This document shows, piece by piece, positions 7,513 to 16,374 of a stretch of DNA of 23,030 bases; positions within the stretch are counted from its first letter, which is position 1; each line of letters starts with the position of its first letter. Made by a program: the position numbers and the translations under genes. A model generated the notes under the pieces. That model searched no databases. It was not told where the DNA came from and saw only the letters and a list, made by a program, of their open reading frames with translations. Origin of the DNA: Eudoraea sp. (lineage in GTDB: Bacteria; Bacteroidota; Bacteroidia; Flavobacteriales; Flavobacteriaceae); assembly GCA_013042925.1 (NCBI GenBank), contig JABDPH010000067.1:1-23030 (forward strand), given 5' to 3'.

Positions 7513-10454
7513 ACCGCTTTCGTAATTTCCTCGTGAATTGAAAAGGAGATGAATTGGGCCAGAATTCTAAACATAACTAAATCATTCGGGTCGAAATGGT
7601 TTTTCTTAATACTGTAAGCGCATAATACAACCGGCTGATCATTCTCTAAAGTAAAAGGAATAAACAATAAGGAACTAAAACGGTAAGCGGGCTTTCCCTG
7701 AATGTACATTGTATGCTCTTTATTGAAATCATTAATTAAGACTTCCTGATTGTTGTCCATAGCCCAGCAGGTTAAACTGGTTTTAGTATTGAAAGGTTTG
7801 CTTCTAAAAGTATACCCACTTCGTTCCTGGTTGGAAAAACCCCTATGAACAATTTCATTTTTTTCCTTAAATGCAATTTCAAAAGCGTCAATATCCGTAG
7901 ATTGGTTAACCGCTTTACCCATTGCATTGATGATGTCGTTCCAGGATGCCTTTTTTGGAATATCTTTAATAAATAGTTCGAGGGTTTGGATATTCAATTT
8001 TGCACTATCCAATTCTTCTTGTTGCTCTTTAAACTCCCGAATCTTTTGATGAAGTTGTGCTTCTTTTTTCGCTAACTTTTCATTGGAATAATTCAGGACC
8101 TGTTGTAATCTGCTAAAGCGTCGTTGTACATAAAAACGAGAATAATAAGATATAAGCAGGAGCAGTAAGCCAATGGCACTATAAATAACCCATGTTCGCG
8201 AATACCAGGGTACAAATACCTTGAACTGAATTTCCAGTGGATTACTCCATTGATAGCCGCCCGGTTGTCTGGCTCGTAATTCCAGGAAGTAATCGCCCGG
8301 TTCAATTTGACTTAAGGTGAGTGTATTTTTATTTCCATTGGATTGCCAGAGCTGTTCTTCCAGCATAATCTGTCTGTCTTCTTTGGGGAGGAGTCTGTAT
8401 TGGTATTGAACGTTTCTGGCAGGAAAGGACAAATTTGTAAATACTAAATTGAGCTGTTCACTTTTCTTTAGTTTTAACCCCTTGTCAAAGCCTTCGGTAA
8501 TTTCACCTCTATCGATGGTTATCTTTCTAATCGTTGGCGGATTGGAATTAGGGAGCGTAGCCGCAGACATGCGTGAATAAACCAGGCCTTCCGCAGTTCC
8601 TGCCCAAAGGCGGCCCTGAGCATCTGTCTTTATACATCGGTAAGCACCAATAACAGCAGGTAATCCTTCCATTTCTCCTAAAACAGTAGAAGTATTTTGA
8701 TGGTGAAAAACCAGTCCTTTGGTGGCAGTAGAGATCCAAATATTATCATTGGAATAATGCGTTACTCCCCTCACCTCTTCCTGACCTAAAATATCATTTT
8801 GGACGAGTGTGATTTGTTCAGAATCATAGCGCAGCAAGCCGTCTGTAGTTGCCAGCCATACAACGCCACGATCGTCAATAGTAAGATCGTGGGCTTCAAA
8901 ATTAAGCATCGCTGTAAAAGGAAGCTTGGGGCTAAGGTTCACAAATTCATCTGTCTCAGGGTCAAAACGGTACAAATAACTTTCTTCACCAATACCCGCG
9001 GCATATATTTCGCCCCGGGCACCTTCCTTAATGGCGAGAACCCTGCTGGCAAAACCTTTGGTCTCATCGTAATACTTTATTTCACCTTTTGCATTGATTT
9101 GTGCAATCCCAATAATGGGTTTATTCAAAGGGGCCTGGCAAAACCATAGGTTTCCTTTACTATCAGGATAAAGATTGAAAATGGCTTCACCACGGTCATT
9201 GAAGTCATCATATCGTTTAATGATTTTGTTATTGGCATATTTTAATAATTCAACCTTTGGGGTAGTGGTAGTAACCCAGGTGAAGCCGGCTTTGTCCTGG
9301 GCAACAGCATTTGCCTGTAAATTATTATAGATGGGCTTTGCGGTGAACCCGTCTTCATCGGGAGAGATTTCATATAGATAATTAATGGGTGCCCATGCAT
9401 TTCCTTGATTGCCCAAGGCAATAACGATAGGATTATTCATGGGTAAATTTTCAACAGTTTCGAAAAAGCGTTGTTGGAGCAGCCAAAGTCCGGTTTCCGA
9501 ACAAACCCAGAGTTGCTCATTATTGCTTTTGCTATCCGCTGTTACATAAATTTCATAGATATGTCCAAAATCCAATTCTTCCACCCTGTGAGCTTCATTG
9601 GCTCCATATATAGTTTGAGGATCCTTATTTAAATCAGATACTATAAATAGCTTTCCCTTCCCGGTTCCGATGATGTATTGATCATTTTGATCCAGATACA
9701 TAGCCGTAATCTGGTCATCATCCAGTTCAATTGTTTTAATTAACCGGGGTCTATTTCCCCGAATAGTATAGACCCGCAGTGCATCACTACCAACCAAAAG
9801 GTGATCTTTGTGAATTAATAAGGTATTTCCATTTTTAATGTTGAGCTTTTTTTCAAAAGCATCCGTGGCTTCATTAAAGTAGAATAGTCCATCTAAAGGA
9901 CTCAGAACCCAAATTCCTCCATTTGAGTCTTTATGTATTGCAAGCTTTTGTGCTTTATCCGACTTGGAAAATGGATAGGTTTTGAAATCTCCTTGCTGCA
10001 ACCTGCCAATGGTGTGATTAGATTGCGCAAGCCAGATATCCTGATCGTTACCCCGCGTAAAATCGTTGGGATAAAAAGGAAGTCCGGCTGTTTCATTGAT
10101 TGTGCCTTCCAGCAGTGGACTTACCTTAGGCTGGGAAAGAAAATCGTCTATTTGATAGATTCCCATGTCATTTACAAACAGTAGTTGATCTCCGCGTTCA
10201 TGAAGCTGATGAATAAATTGACTCTTGGTGTGCATGCTATACATGTCAAAATGAATTCCATCAAATCGATATAAACCGTTTTGGCTACCAATCCAAATAT
10301 AGCCGGCCTGATCCTGAAGTACCGTAGACACCTCATCAAAAGGGGCTCCGGATCCGGAATTGTATTGAACATAGCCAAACTCCTGTGCAGAAATATGAAA
10401 AGATATGCCGCACAAATAAAGGAAGAGAAATATTTTATTCAGTTTTCCTAACAT
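7509..10454 (-). CDS. Propeller/Y_Y_Y membrane sensor with a GAF domain and no kinase
   Basis: The 981-aa protein looks like the input part of a Bacteroidota hybrid sensor. It reads: signal peptide (1-23, ending I-S-A-Q); two seven-bladed-propeller-type Reg_prop regions (about 25-635), with repeated G-x-I/L-W-x-G/A-T/S-x-x-G-L units such as G-Y-I-W-I-G-S-Q-N-G-L (51-61), G-V-V-W-L-A-T-T-D-G-L (530-540) and G-R-L-W-A-G-T-A-E-G-L (614-624); a Y_Y_Y domain (about 665-745, with Y-Q-Y-R-L and L-R-A-R); one membrane helix (755-771); a coiled coil (about 780-828); and a GAF domain to the C-terminus (about 835-975, with S-L-L-F-I-P-F). Homologous architectures usually end in a histidine kinase, LuxR, LytTR or PP2C domain. 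None is present here, and the stop is followed at once by the signal peptide of the channel, so this is not a simple frameshift. The ATGA overlap with the channel suggests a joint role. Confidence 0.88.
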   Translation of the reverse strand: MLGKLNKIFLFLYLCGISFHISAQEFGYVQYNSGSGAPFDEVSTVLQDQAGYIWIGSQNGLYRFDGIHFDMYSMHTKSQFIHQLHERGDQLLFVNDMGIYQIDDFLSQPKVSPLLEGTINETAGLPFYPNDFTRGNDQDIWLAQSNHTIGRLQQGDFKTYPFSKSDKAQKLAIHKDSNGGIWVLSPLDGLFYFNEATDAFEKKLNIKNGNTLLIHKDHLLVGSDALRVYTIRGNRPRLIKTIELDDDQITAMYLDQNDQYIIGTGKGKLFIVSDLNKDPQTIYGANEAHRVEELDFGHIYEIYVTADSKSNNEQLWVCSETGLWLLQQRFFETVENLPMNNPIVIALGNQGNAWAPINYLYEISPDEDGFTAKPIYNNLQANAVAQDKAGFTWVTTTTPKVELLKYANNKIIKRYDDFNDRGEAIFNLYPDSKGNLWFCQAPLNKPIIGIAQINAKGEIKYYDETKGFASRVLAIKEGARGEIYAAGIGEESYLYRFDPETDEFVNLSPKLPFTAMLNFEAHDLTIDDRGVVWLATTDGLLRYDSEQITLVQNDILGQEEVRGVTHYSNDNIWISTATKGLVFHHQNTSTVLGEMEGLPAVIGAYRCIKTDAQGRLWAGTAEGLVYSRMSAATLPNSNPPTIRKITIDRGEITEGFDKGLKLKKSEQLNLVFTNLSFPARNVQYQYRLLPKEDRQIMLEEQLWQSNGNKNTLTLSQIEPGDYFLELRARQPGGYQWSNPLEIQFKVFVPWYSRTWVIYSAIGLLLLLISYYSRFYVQRRFSRLQQVLNYSNEKLAKKEAQLHQKIREFKEQQEELDSAKLNIQTLELFIKDIPKKASWNDIINAMGKAVNQSTDIDAFEIAFKEKNEIVHRGFSNQERSGYTFRSKPFNTKTSLTCWAMDNNQEVLINDFNKEHTMYIQGKPAYRFSSLLFIPFTLENDQPVVLCAYSIKKNHFDPNDLVMFRILAQFISFSIHEEITKAV

Positions 10455-10498
10455 TTCAGACTAAATTAGGAAAAATCTCAATGTAATAGAACTAGTTG

Positions 10499-10507
10499 GG
10501 TAAAACC
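10499..10507 (+). promoter_or_regulatory. GGTAAAACC element, copy 2
   Basis: GGTAAAACC on the plus strand lies 95 nt before the ATG at 10603, and copy 1 lies 96 nt before the ATG at 5959 in the same orientation. Flanking CTAG tetramers (10492-10495 and 10507-10510) give the site some symmetry. T-C-G-A-G-A follows 31 nt downstream, compared with T-T-G-A-G-A at the other copy. The site is in the 148-nt divergent region shared with the 981-aa sensor gene and could serve either gene. A regulatory role is inferred from repetition and spacing only. Confidence 0.4.
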
Positions 10508-10602
10508 TAGCCCTTGATTTTCTATATCAATTTTTACATCGAGAGTTGTTCACTTTTATGAAATCCATTAACTTATTAAAATTAAATCCAAGCTTTTAAT
10601 TT

Positions 10603-12024
10603 ATGAGGCGAACCTGCCCGTACGTTATAACCTTTGTATTCCTTTGTCTGATCGTTGCGGGAAGAGGTCAGGAGGGTAATTACAAGTTTGATAACTACGG
10701 GAACCAATCCATGTTGCTTAATGGCAATGTAACCGGGAGTGCTACAGATCTGGGTCTTGCTTATTACAATCCTGCCAGGCTCGTTTTTGTTGATAAACCC
10801 TCTTTTGTGATCGCCGGAAAGGCTTATGAATGGAGTCAATTTACCTTTGAGGATGTCTTCGAAACCGAAATCGATGTAAATACTTCTAATTTTAGTGGTA
10901 TTCCAAGTATTGTTGCCGGAACATTCAATCTGAAATTCCTGCCTAAGCACAGATTCGCCTATTCAATCTTATCTCGCTACCGTTCTGATATCCCTTTGAA
11001 CTATAGTTCCGGAATTCAGGAAAATCCCGAATTTGATGCCTTAGAAAACGAAGTTAGACGTGTTACAAACATAAACTTTCAAAACAAATTGCGGGAAGAA
11101 TGGTATGGCATCACCTGGGCTTATCCGGTAAATGAAAAATTGGGGATAGGCGCATCACTTTTTGGAAGTATTTATACAAACGAAGGTGGCAGTGATATAG
11201 ATATCACAGCCGAACGCGAGGACAGCACCACGGCAGGCTATAGCTCAACGCTTAATTATAATCAAAAAACATACGGGCTATTTCTTAAAATGGGTGTGGC
11301 GTGGCAGATTTCCAATATTGAACTAGGTGCCAATCTCAATCTTCCTTTTATCCCGGTTGAAACAAGGGCTTCATTACAATATCAGGAAAATTTGTTTGGA
11401 TTGGGACCAGGAGAAGATTTCTTTGCTTACGACGAGTTAGACGATTTGGAGAATACAAGAAGAACAGCTACGAGCATTTCTATAGGTGCAGGCATCCCTG
11501 TTGGAAAGAGTACGCTTCATCTTGACTGCAGCTGGTACTCCAAAGTGAAGCCCTATCAGAGAATTGAACTGCCTTCTATAGATGCGGCACTCCAAAGCCT
11601 GGATTCCGAACCTTTTGAAGAGGAGTTCAGATCCGTTATAAATTTTGGTGCTGGGGCAGACATTTATATCTCTCCTTCTGTAAAATTAATTATGAGTTTC
11701 AGTTCCGATTTCTCGGCTACGGTCTCGAGTGTTAACTTATTCGATGTAATAAATCAAAGCCAGGGTAAGGTTAATCTTCTCAATAATTTTTGGCACTATG
11801 GCCTTGGAACAGATCTATCCCTCAAATGGGGTCAAATAGTCTTAGGAGCTATATATTCCAGAACAACAAGTCCGTTTGAAGAAGGCGTTGACATTCCGGA
11901 CGATATATTAGATGATGGTGCTTTGGATTTTGTAACCAATATAACTTTCGAGAGATGGCGATTTATTGTTGGGCTGGAAATTCCACTACTCCAGGGTAAA
12001 TTAAAAGAGCAACCTGAAGAATAA
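10603..12024 (+). CDS. Outer-membrane beta-barrel protein, OmpP1/FadL-like
   Basis: The 473-aa protein has a signal peptide (about 1-23, ending A-G-R-G-Q) and then alternating beta strands throughout, with aromatic strand ends and acidic loops. The N-terminal part N-V-T-G-S-A-T-D-L-G-L-A-Y-Y-N-P-A-R-L (42-60) resembles the A-x-x-N-P-A-G motif seen after the hatch region in FadL/OmpP1-type barrels of Bacteroidota. Late strands such as V-L-G-A-I-Y-S-R-T-T and W-R-F-I-V-G-L-E-I-P-L support the barrel reading. The C-terminal tail after residue 462 is charged (K-L-K-E-Q-P-E-E), so the typical terminal aromatic is missing. Transport substrate is unknown; hydrophobic solutes would fit the family. 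It is transcribed alone, divergent from the sensor gene, with a GGTAAAACC element 95 nt upstream. I am confident of an outer-membrane barrel and less so of the FadL subfamily. Confidence 0.72.
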   Translation: MRRTCPYVITFVFLCLIVAGRGQEGNYKFDNYGNQSMLLNGNVTGSATDLGLAYYNPARLVFVDKPSFVIAGKAYEWSQFTFEDVFETEIDVNTSNFSGIPSIVAGTFNLKFLPKHRFAYSILSRYRSDIPLNYSSGIQENPEFDALENEVRRVTNINFQNKLREEWYGITWAYPVNEKLGIGASLFGSIYTNEGGSDIDITAEREDSTTAGYSSTLNYNQKTYGLFLKMGVAWQISNIELGANLNLPFIPVETRASLQYQENLFGLGPGEDFFAYDELDDLENTRRTATSISIGAGIPVGKSTLHLDCSWYSKVKPYQRIELPSIDAALQSLDSEPFEEEFRSVINFGAGADIYISPSVKLIMSFSSDFSATVSSVNLFDVINQSQGKVNLLNNFWHYGLGTDLSLKWGQIVLGAIYSRTTSPFEEGVDIPDDILDDGALDFVTNITFERWRFIVGLEIPLLQGKLKEQPEE

Positions 12025-12066
12025 TCACATCCTTCCTCTGAACCATAAACCCCTAATGATCATGCA

Positions 12067-13860
12067 CTAATTTTTCTTTTTCTTCTTAAATAGCTTTTTG
12101 CTAGGTTTCTTTTCCACATTCTTTGCCTGCTCCTGCATTTTCCCCAGATCTTTTCTTAATACCCCCAGTGAATTAGCAAACCCTGATAAAACAGACATCA
12201 CAGTACCGTGAATAAAATCACGGTTGTACTCCTTTTCATAATAGATTACAGATTTCTTATAATGTTTATCCGATTTAGATCGGTTTGACGGGACCACAAA
12301 AGTCCCTGCTGCGCTTACGAAGCCCATTTTTGGGCTTTTGTCAAGAAATTGCTGATAGTTTTGGAGCTTTCTGAATGCAAGCTTTCGGTATTCCAGATCC
12401 ATTTCACCAACATTAGCTTGGTTATTCCCCGTAAATGTGAATTCTACAGTATCAAAATATCCGCTTTTGAACTCTATAAAAAACTGGCTGCCGATAAACG
12501 GATTCATCACTTTTGCATCCATAGGTGCCAGAGATCCGCTTACTGTAAAAGTATCAGCGGGATCATCAATTTTGAATTGATATCGGGCATTGAGGGGCGC
12601 AACTCCCATGAGACGAGTATCTAGTTGCAGAACCATCATTGGATCCTCCGTAAGTCGGGATGGCAGGTTGGTCAAATTTGTAATTTGCACATTAATTGGG
12701 TCCAGGATAAGCCTTCCGGGGGCTTTGGCAGACGGTGCCTGAGCATCGAGGTGCAAGGTGGCATTCCGGATTAGAAGGGTATCTACATCCACAGGGACAG
12801 GAATATTCCGCACTAGCTCCGGCGGCAATGCCTGGTGGGCAAGATTGATCCTTTTTTCAGATTTGTCTTTGAACAGGTTTACATAAACCTCCTGAATTTC
12901 AATTTTGTTTACCAAAACAGCGCTATCCGCTATCATTTGTGCGTAGTCCAATCCGTTTAAATCTAAATTCTTCACCCTAAGATCTACCCAATTTGCACGA
13001 AACCCTTTGAGTCTGTTCATCCGATACCGGTTAACAGTGTTGTGGTAATAGACACTATCCAGATGGTAATTTTGTGGTGTAATATCCAAGCCGGCAACCC
13101 CCAGTTTTGCAGTACTGTTACTTACAATAGTAAAGGCCGAATCTAATTCAATGGATAAGCCTTCCACCCCAAAAGGGATGTCATCATCTTCCTTGAACTT
13201 AACCTCATTCAAATTGAGCCTGAGCCCTTTAACTTCCTGAACGGGCTCCTCCACAATTCCTCCGTAGATGGCAAAATAGGCGTTTTGAATCTCTAATCGT
13301 TTGAGATCCAGGGAAGGCAATACCTGTCTGCTGGTTTCCACGAATTCTGTTCTGGCCTCACCATCAGCCAATAGTGTGTCTGCCTGAATACTATCTCTGG
13401 CTACAACCGATACGGTATCTATTTGTTCCTGAGTTGCCCTGGAAGGGTCGTAATTACGGTTTTTACGAACCACCAGAGAGGGTTCTATCCAGCGGAATTC
13501 ATCTACCTTTAAGTGATTGCCGAATAAAAACCGTCGTACCTTAAACCGATCTACATAAAGCGACCTGAATCGGAGATCGATATTGAATTTATCTAATAAG
13601 GGGTTTCCTGAATATTGCCGAATTTCATAATTACGTTTCAATTTAACTCCCCCCAAATGAAGTGATATTGGAAAAATTTTGAAGTCGAGTGAGTCTATAG
13701 CTAATGAATAGCGTCCGTTCGTTCTGTCTTCGACCCTCTCAATCATTTGTTTTTTGACATATGCCGGGCCGGCTATTTTTAAATATAAGAGACTAATAAT
13801 GAACAGAGTCAGGATTCCTACCAGGACCCATCCAACAATTTTCAAGATCTTTTTTCCCAT
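12067..13860 (-). CDS. AsmA-like inner-membrane protein
   Basis: A 597-aa protein if it starts at the ATG at 13860 (M-G-K-K-I-L-K-I-V-G-W). The open frame extends 47 codons further to 14001, but that extension has no signal-like sequence, runs through the divergent promoter region and overlaps the start of the gene on the other strand, so the downstream ATG is preferred. Residues about 6-29 form an N-terminal membrane anchor. A long beta-rich periplasmic domain follows, starting with R-Y-S-L-A-I-D-S-L-D-F and L-H-L-G-G-V-K-L, which is the usual opening of AsmA/DUF748-type proteins. A repeat-like D-T-L-L-I-R-N-A-T-L-H-L-D strand pattern is seen mid-protein. The C-terminus is strongly basic (K-K-L-F-K-K-K-K-K-N). 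Relatives act in envelope lipid handling or outer-membrane assembly; the exact role here is unknown. Confidence 0.68.
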   Translation of the reverse strand: MGKKILKIVGWVLVGILTLFIISLLYLKIAGPAYVKKQMIERVEDRTNGRYSLAIDSLDFKIFPISLHLGGVKLKRNYEIRQYSGNPLLDKFNIDLRFRSLYVDRFKVRRFLFGNHLKVDEFRWIEPSLVVRKNRNYDPSRATQEQIDTVSVVARDSIQADTLLADGEARTEFVETSRQVLPSLDLKRLEIQNAYFAIYGGIVEEPVQEVKGLRLNLNEVKFKEDDDIPFGVEGLSIELDSAFTIVSNSTAKLGVAGLDITPQNYHLDSVYYHNTVNRYRMNRLKGFRANWVDLRVKNLDLNGLDYAQMIADSAVLVNKIEIQEVYVNLFKDKSEKRINLAHQALPPELVRNIPVPVDVDTLLIRNATLHLDAQAPSAKAPGRLILDPINVQITNLTNLPSRLTEDPMMVLQLDTRLMGVAPLNARYQFKIDDPADTFTVSGSLAPMDAKVMNPFIGSQFFIEFKSGYFDTVEFTFTGNNQANVGEMDLEYRKLAFRKLQNYQQFLDKSPKMGFVSAAGTFVVPSNRSKSDKHYKKSVIYYEKEYNRDFIHGTVMSVLSGFANSLGVLRKDLGKMQEQAKNVEKKPSKKLFKKKKKN

Positions 13861-13989
13861 ATATAAATTTAGCCATTTTTGCACTTCTTTATGGTGTTCA
13901 TCGCCTATTTTATTAATAACCAAGCTAAAGCAGCTTAGAGAAAAATCACTTTGGCAAAATCTTTGATACCTTACCGCAAAACCGATATC

Positions 13990-14604
13990 ATGGGAAAGCA
14001 TCTTCGCCCAATGTGCCTCTTGCTTCTCTTTTGGAGCCTCTCAAACCTGCATGCCCAGAAAAAGGGATTTGAACCAGGTTATATTATCACCCTGGAAGGA
14101 GATACCCTTTTGGGGCAGGTAAAAGACCGGTCCCCGGAACCCTATGTGGAATTGTATCCCAGGATTCGCTTCAGGCCCGAAGGCAGATCCTCAAAAAAGA
14201 AATACAGGCCAAAGGATATCCTGGGATATGGAGTCGGGGGTCGTGAATACGTGTCTGTTCCTCTTTGGGAGGAATCGGCATTTTTTAAATTCCGGTATTA
14301 TTTGGATCCCAATGCAGACAAAGTTTTCCTCATGGTCGTAAAAAGGGAAGGAGCGCTTTCCTATTACCGGCGTGAATTCGTCTATGACGACAATAATTAT
14401 TTAGATTTTTATCCGCTATTCCACCGCGAAGGAGACAGGGAAATGGTCCGCGTGACCCAGGGGGTCCTGGGGCTCAAACGAAAAAGGTTAATGGAATACT
14501 TTAGTGATTGTAACGAGTTAGTAAGGGCACTATATAATAAAGAACTGAAAAATGCGGATGAAGTTTTTAACTACTATCTGGTGAATTGTCCTGAAACCCG
14601 GTAA
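13990..14604 (+). CDS. Small secreted protein of unknown function
   Basis: A 204-aa protein starting at the ATG at 13990. The frame is open back to a TTG at 13951, but the ATG leads straight into a signal peptide (about 1-22, with L-L-L-L-F and ending L-H-A-Q), so it is the likely start. The mature N-terminus has G-Y-I-I-T-L-E-G-D-T-L-L-G-Q-V, a pattern seen in many small secreted proteins of Bacteroidota that have no assigned function. Basic and aromatic residues are frequent (R-F-R-P-E-G-R, Y-Y-R-R-E-F-V-Y). Two Cys, in D-C-N-E-L-V and V-N-C-P-E-T, are near the C-terminus and could form a disulfide. It is divergent from the AsmA-like gene with 129 nt between the starts. Confidence 0.72.
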   Translation: MGKHLRPMCLLLLFWSLSNLHAQKKGFEPGYIITLEGDTLLGQVKDRSPEPYVELYPRIRFRPEGRSSKKKYRPKDILGYGVGGREYVSVPLWEESAFFKFRYYLDPNADKVFLMVVKREGALSYYRREFVYDDNNYLDFYPLFHREGDREMVRVTQGVLGLKRKRLMEYFSDCNELVRALYNKELKNADEVFNYYLVNCPETR

Positions 14605-14896
14605 TGATGGAAAATCCACGACTAATGATTGCAATTTGAAGAATGACCTTTAAATTAAGGTTCAGTAAATACTTTTGTGCGGTGTACAAAGCCGATAAAG
14701 AATTCGGGGAGTAAGCTCCTATACGGTTTTAATAGGATTGAGCGCATGGAATGTTGATCATCTTAAGCATCTTTTCTATAAAGCAACTAAATGGATTATG
14801 TTATGGGATAAAGCCTTGAAATGGTGAACCTATCCCAGATTTTTTTGCAATATTGAGGTATATTTATCTATATATTACAAGTTAAAGACAATTAAT
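14605..14896. other. 292-nt gap without a supported gene
   Basis: No start-to-stop frame of convincing content was found. A 37-codon tail ending at the TGA at 14824-14826 has protein-like composition (S-Y-T-V-L-I-G-L-S-A-W-N-V) but no usable start and no recognised match, so it is at most a gene remnant. Short inverted repeats occur, such as GGAG/CTCC near 14710. The gap marks the left border of the accessory gene stretch and should hold the promoter of the SGNH hydrolase gene. Confidence 0.4.
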
Positions 14897-15691
14897 ATGA
14901 AATACTCTTCACTTTTATTTTCAGCTCTTTTCTTTTTTTCAATTAATACCTCCGCCCAAAATTTCAAAAATATTGTAGCCTTTGGTGATAGTTTTACTGA
15001 TAATGGGTATATAAATGGTCATGGATTCAATAGAGACACCAATGGACTGGTATGGGTTGAATATTTTGCCGAAATGATCAACTGTCGACTAGTTGATAAT
15101 AGAGCGTGGGGTGGGGCAAGGACTGATGATGGACACTATCTTGGGTTTGATTGGTCAGGTTTTAACTGGCAGGTTGACAAGTATGAAATGAGGACAAGTT
15201 CTGAGGAAACTCTTTTTACTGTGTGGATCGGTGTAAACGACTACTGGGACAATAAAGATGACCCTTCAAATTCTGTCAGGAATATTAAAACAGGACTAAA
15301 CAAATTAATAGAAAAAGGTGGGAAACACTTTGTTATATTCAACAATTTTGACCTTACTCTATCGCTTGGATATGGTCCTGAAACAAAATATCATAGTCTT
15401 ATTCCTGTTGTCCAGGAATTAACAAAAAAGTTCAATTCTGAACTTGCTATCATGCTTTTTGACAAGAAAACCGGATTACTGCAATTGCACCCGGAAATAA
15501 AATTATACTTCGTTGATATTTATACATTTATGAATGATTTGGTTGCTAAGAATCAATTCAATGAAAAACCATGGAAAGGGACTTATAAATTTCCTGAGCC
15601 AAAAGAGTACTTATGGTATGATGAATGGCACCCTATGACTAGTTACCACAAGCAGATTGCTGAATTGGCTTTGAAAGAGCTCAAAAAATAA
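14897..15691 (+). CDS. Secreted SGNH/GDSL-family hydrolase
   Basis: The 264-aa protein has a signal peptide (1-21, ending T-S-A-Q) and a complete SGNH esterase/lipase site. Block I is G30-D-S32-F-T-D with S32 as nucleophile. Block II is G-G-A near 72-74. Block III is G112-V-N-D115 with N114 in the oxyanion hole. Block V is D242-E-W-H245, the catalytic Asp-His pair, followed by P-M-T. The layout matches the GDSL subgroup related to plant-type GDSL lipases and thermolabile haemolysin-like acyltransferases. The likely job is to cleave an ester in lipid, polysaccharide or small secreted substrates; the substrate is unknown. The acetyltransferase gene starts 27 nt downstream, so the two may share a transcript. 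Confidence 0.9.
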   Translation: MKYSSLLFSALFFFSINTSAQNFKNIVAFGDSFTDNGYINGHGFNRDTNGLVWVEYFAEMINCRLVDNRAWGGARTDDGHYLGFDWSGFNWQVDKYEMRTSSEETLFTVWIGVNDYWDNKDDPSNSVRNIKTGLNKLIEKGGKHFVIFNNFDLTLSLGYGPETKYHSLIPVVQELTKKFNSELAIMLFDKKTGLLQLHPEIKLYFVDIYTFMNDLVAKNQFNEKPWKGTYKFPEPKEYLWYDEWHPMTSYHKQIAELALKELKK

Positions 15692-15718
15692 TTATAGATA
15701 CAATAACTGTCTATAGCA

Positions 15719-16264
15719 ATGGCTATAAATAAAATGATCATTGAAACTGAACGATTGATTTTGAGAGAATTGGTTCCTACAGATGCAGAGGATATGCTCC
15801 GGCTACACTCAAATCATCAGGTTCAGAAATATACTGGAGAAGACTTAATTACAACTTTAGAAGGTATCTACAGTAAGATAAATGAAAAAACCAATGATTA
15901 TAAAAAGTATGGATATGGTAGATGGGCAACTATTTTAAAGAACGGAAAGCAATTTGTAGGCTGGGCAGGTTTGGCCTATCTCCCGGAATTTAATGAAATT
16001 GATCTTGGTTATAGATTCTTGCCAGAATTTTGGGGAAAAGGTATAGCTACCGAAGCATCTCATGCAATTTTGACTTATGGATTTGATAAACTCAAATTAA
16101 AAAGGATAATCGCAATTGCAATGAAAGAGAATAAGGCATCGATCAGGGTGATGGAGAAAGTTGGGATGCAATTTGACAAATATGCACCTTATGAACCCGG
16201 CGGTGAAGATTGTACCTGGTATTGGTGTGACAAACAGCTTATAGCAAATAATAAAAACCTATAG
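15719..16264 (+). CDS. GNAT-family N-acetyltransferase, RimJ/RimL type
   Basis: The 181-aa cytosolic protein belongs to the group of GNAT enzymes related to ribosomal protein N-acetyltransferases. I-E-T-E-R-L-I-L-R-E-L near the N-terminus is typical of the subgroup. The acetyl-CoA loop is W105-G-K-G-I-A110, and N138-x-A-S-x-x-V-M-E-K-V-G-M is the usual motif B. The acceptor is unknown: proteins, amines and antibiotics are all used by members. The ATG at 15719 is used here, but the ATG five codons later (15734) fits the usual family start (M-I-I-E-T-E-R-L) slightly better. It lies 27 nt after the SGNH hydrolase. Confidence 0.88.
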   Translation: MAINKMIIETERLILRELVPTDAEDMLRLHSNHQVQKYTGEDLITTLEGIYSKINEKTNDYKKYGYGRWATILKNGKQFVGWAGLAYLPEFNEIDLGYRFLPEFWGKGIATEASHAILTYGFDKLKLKRIIAIAMKENKASIRVMEKVGMQFDKYAPYEPGGEDCTWYWCDKQLIANNKNL

Positions 16265-16347
16265 CAAAGCATATAATAAATGGTGCATAAAACATAAGGC
16301 ACTTAAAACTGTACTTTTTTTTAATACAATTATATAACCTGAAAAGC

Positions 16348-16367
16348 TTGCGATTATTATAGCGCAA
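16348..16367. repeat. Small inverted repeat upstream of the DHFR-like gene
   Basis: TTGCG and CGCAA form perfect 5-bp arms separated by 10 nt, ending 7 nt before the ATG at 16375. It may be a hairpin in the 5' leader or the edge of a dispersed intergenic repeat. The nearby stretch G-G-T-G-C-A-T-A-A-A-A (from about 16281) is reminiscent of another accessory gap near 18536. With short arms it could be chance. Confidence 0.3.
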
Positions 16368-16374
16368 CAGAAGA

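Noticed and set aside
13951..13989. 13-codon extension of the 204-aa secreted protein from a TTG
   Set aside because: The ATG at 13990 leads directly into the signal peptide, while the extension would put polar residues before it.
13861..14001. 47-codon N-terminal extension of the AsmA-like protein
   Set aside because: It precedes a clear membrane anchor, has no signal-like sequence and overlaps the start of the divergent secreted-protein gene. The ATG at 13860 is a better start.
14701..14826. Remnant of a coding region ending at the TGA at 14824-14826
   Set aside because: The translated tail looks protein-like (S-Y-T-V-L-I-G-L-S-A-W) but is short, has no usable start and matches no family I know.
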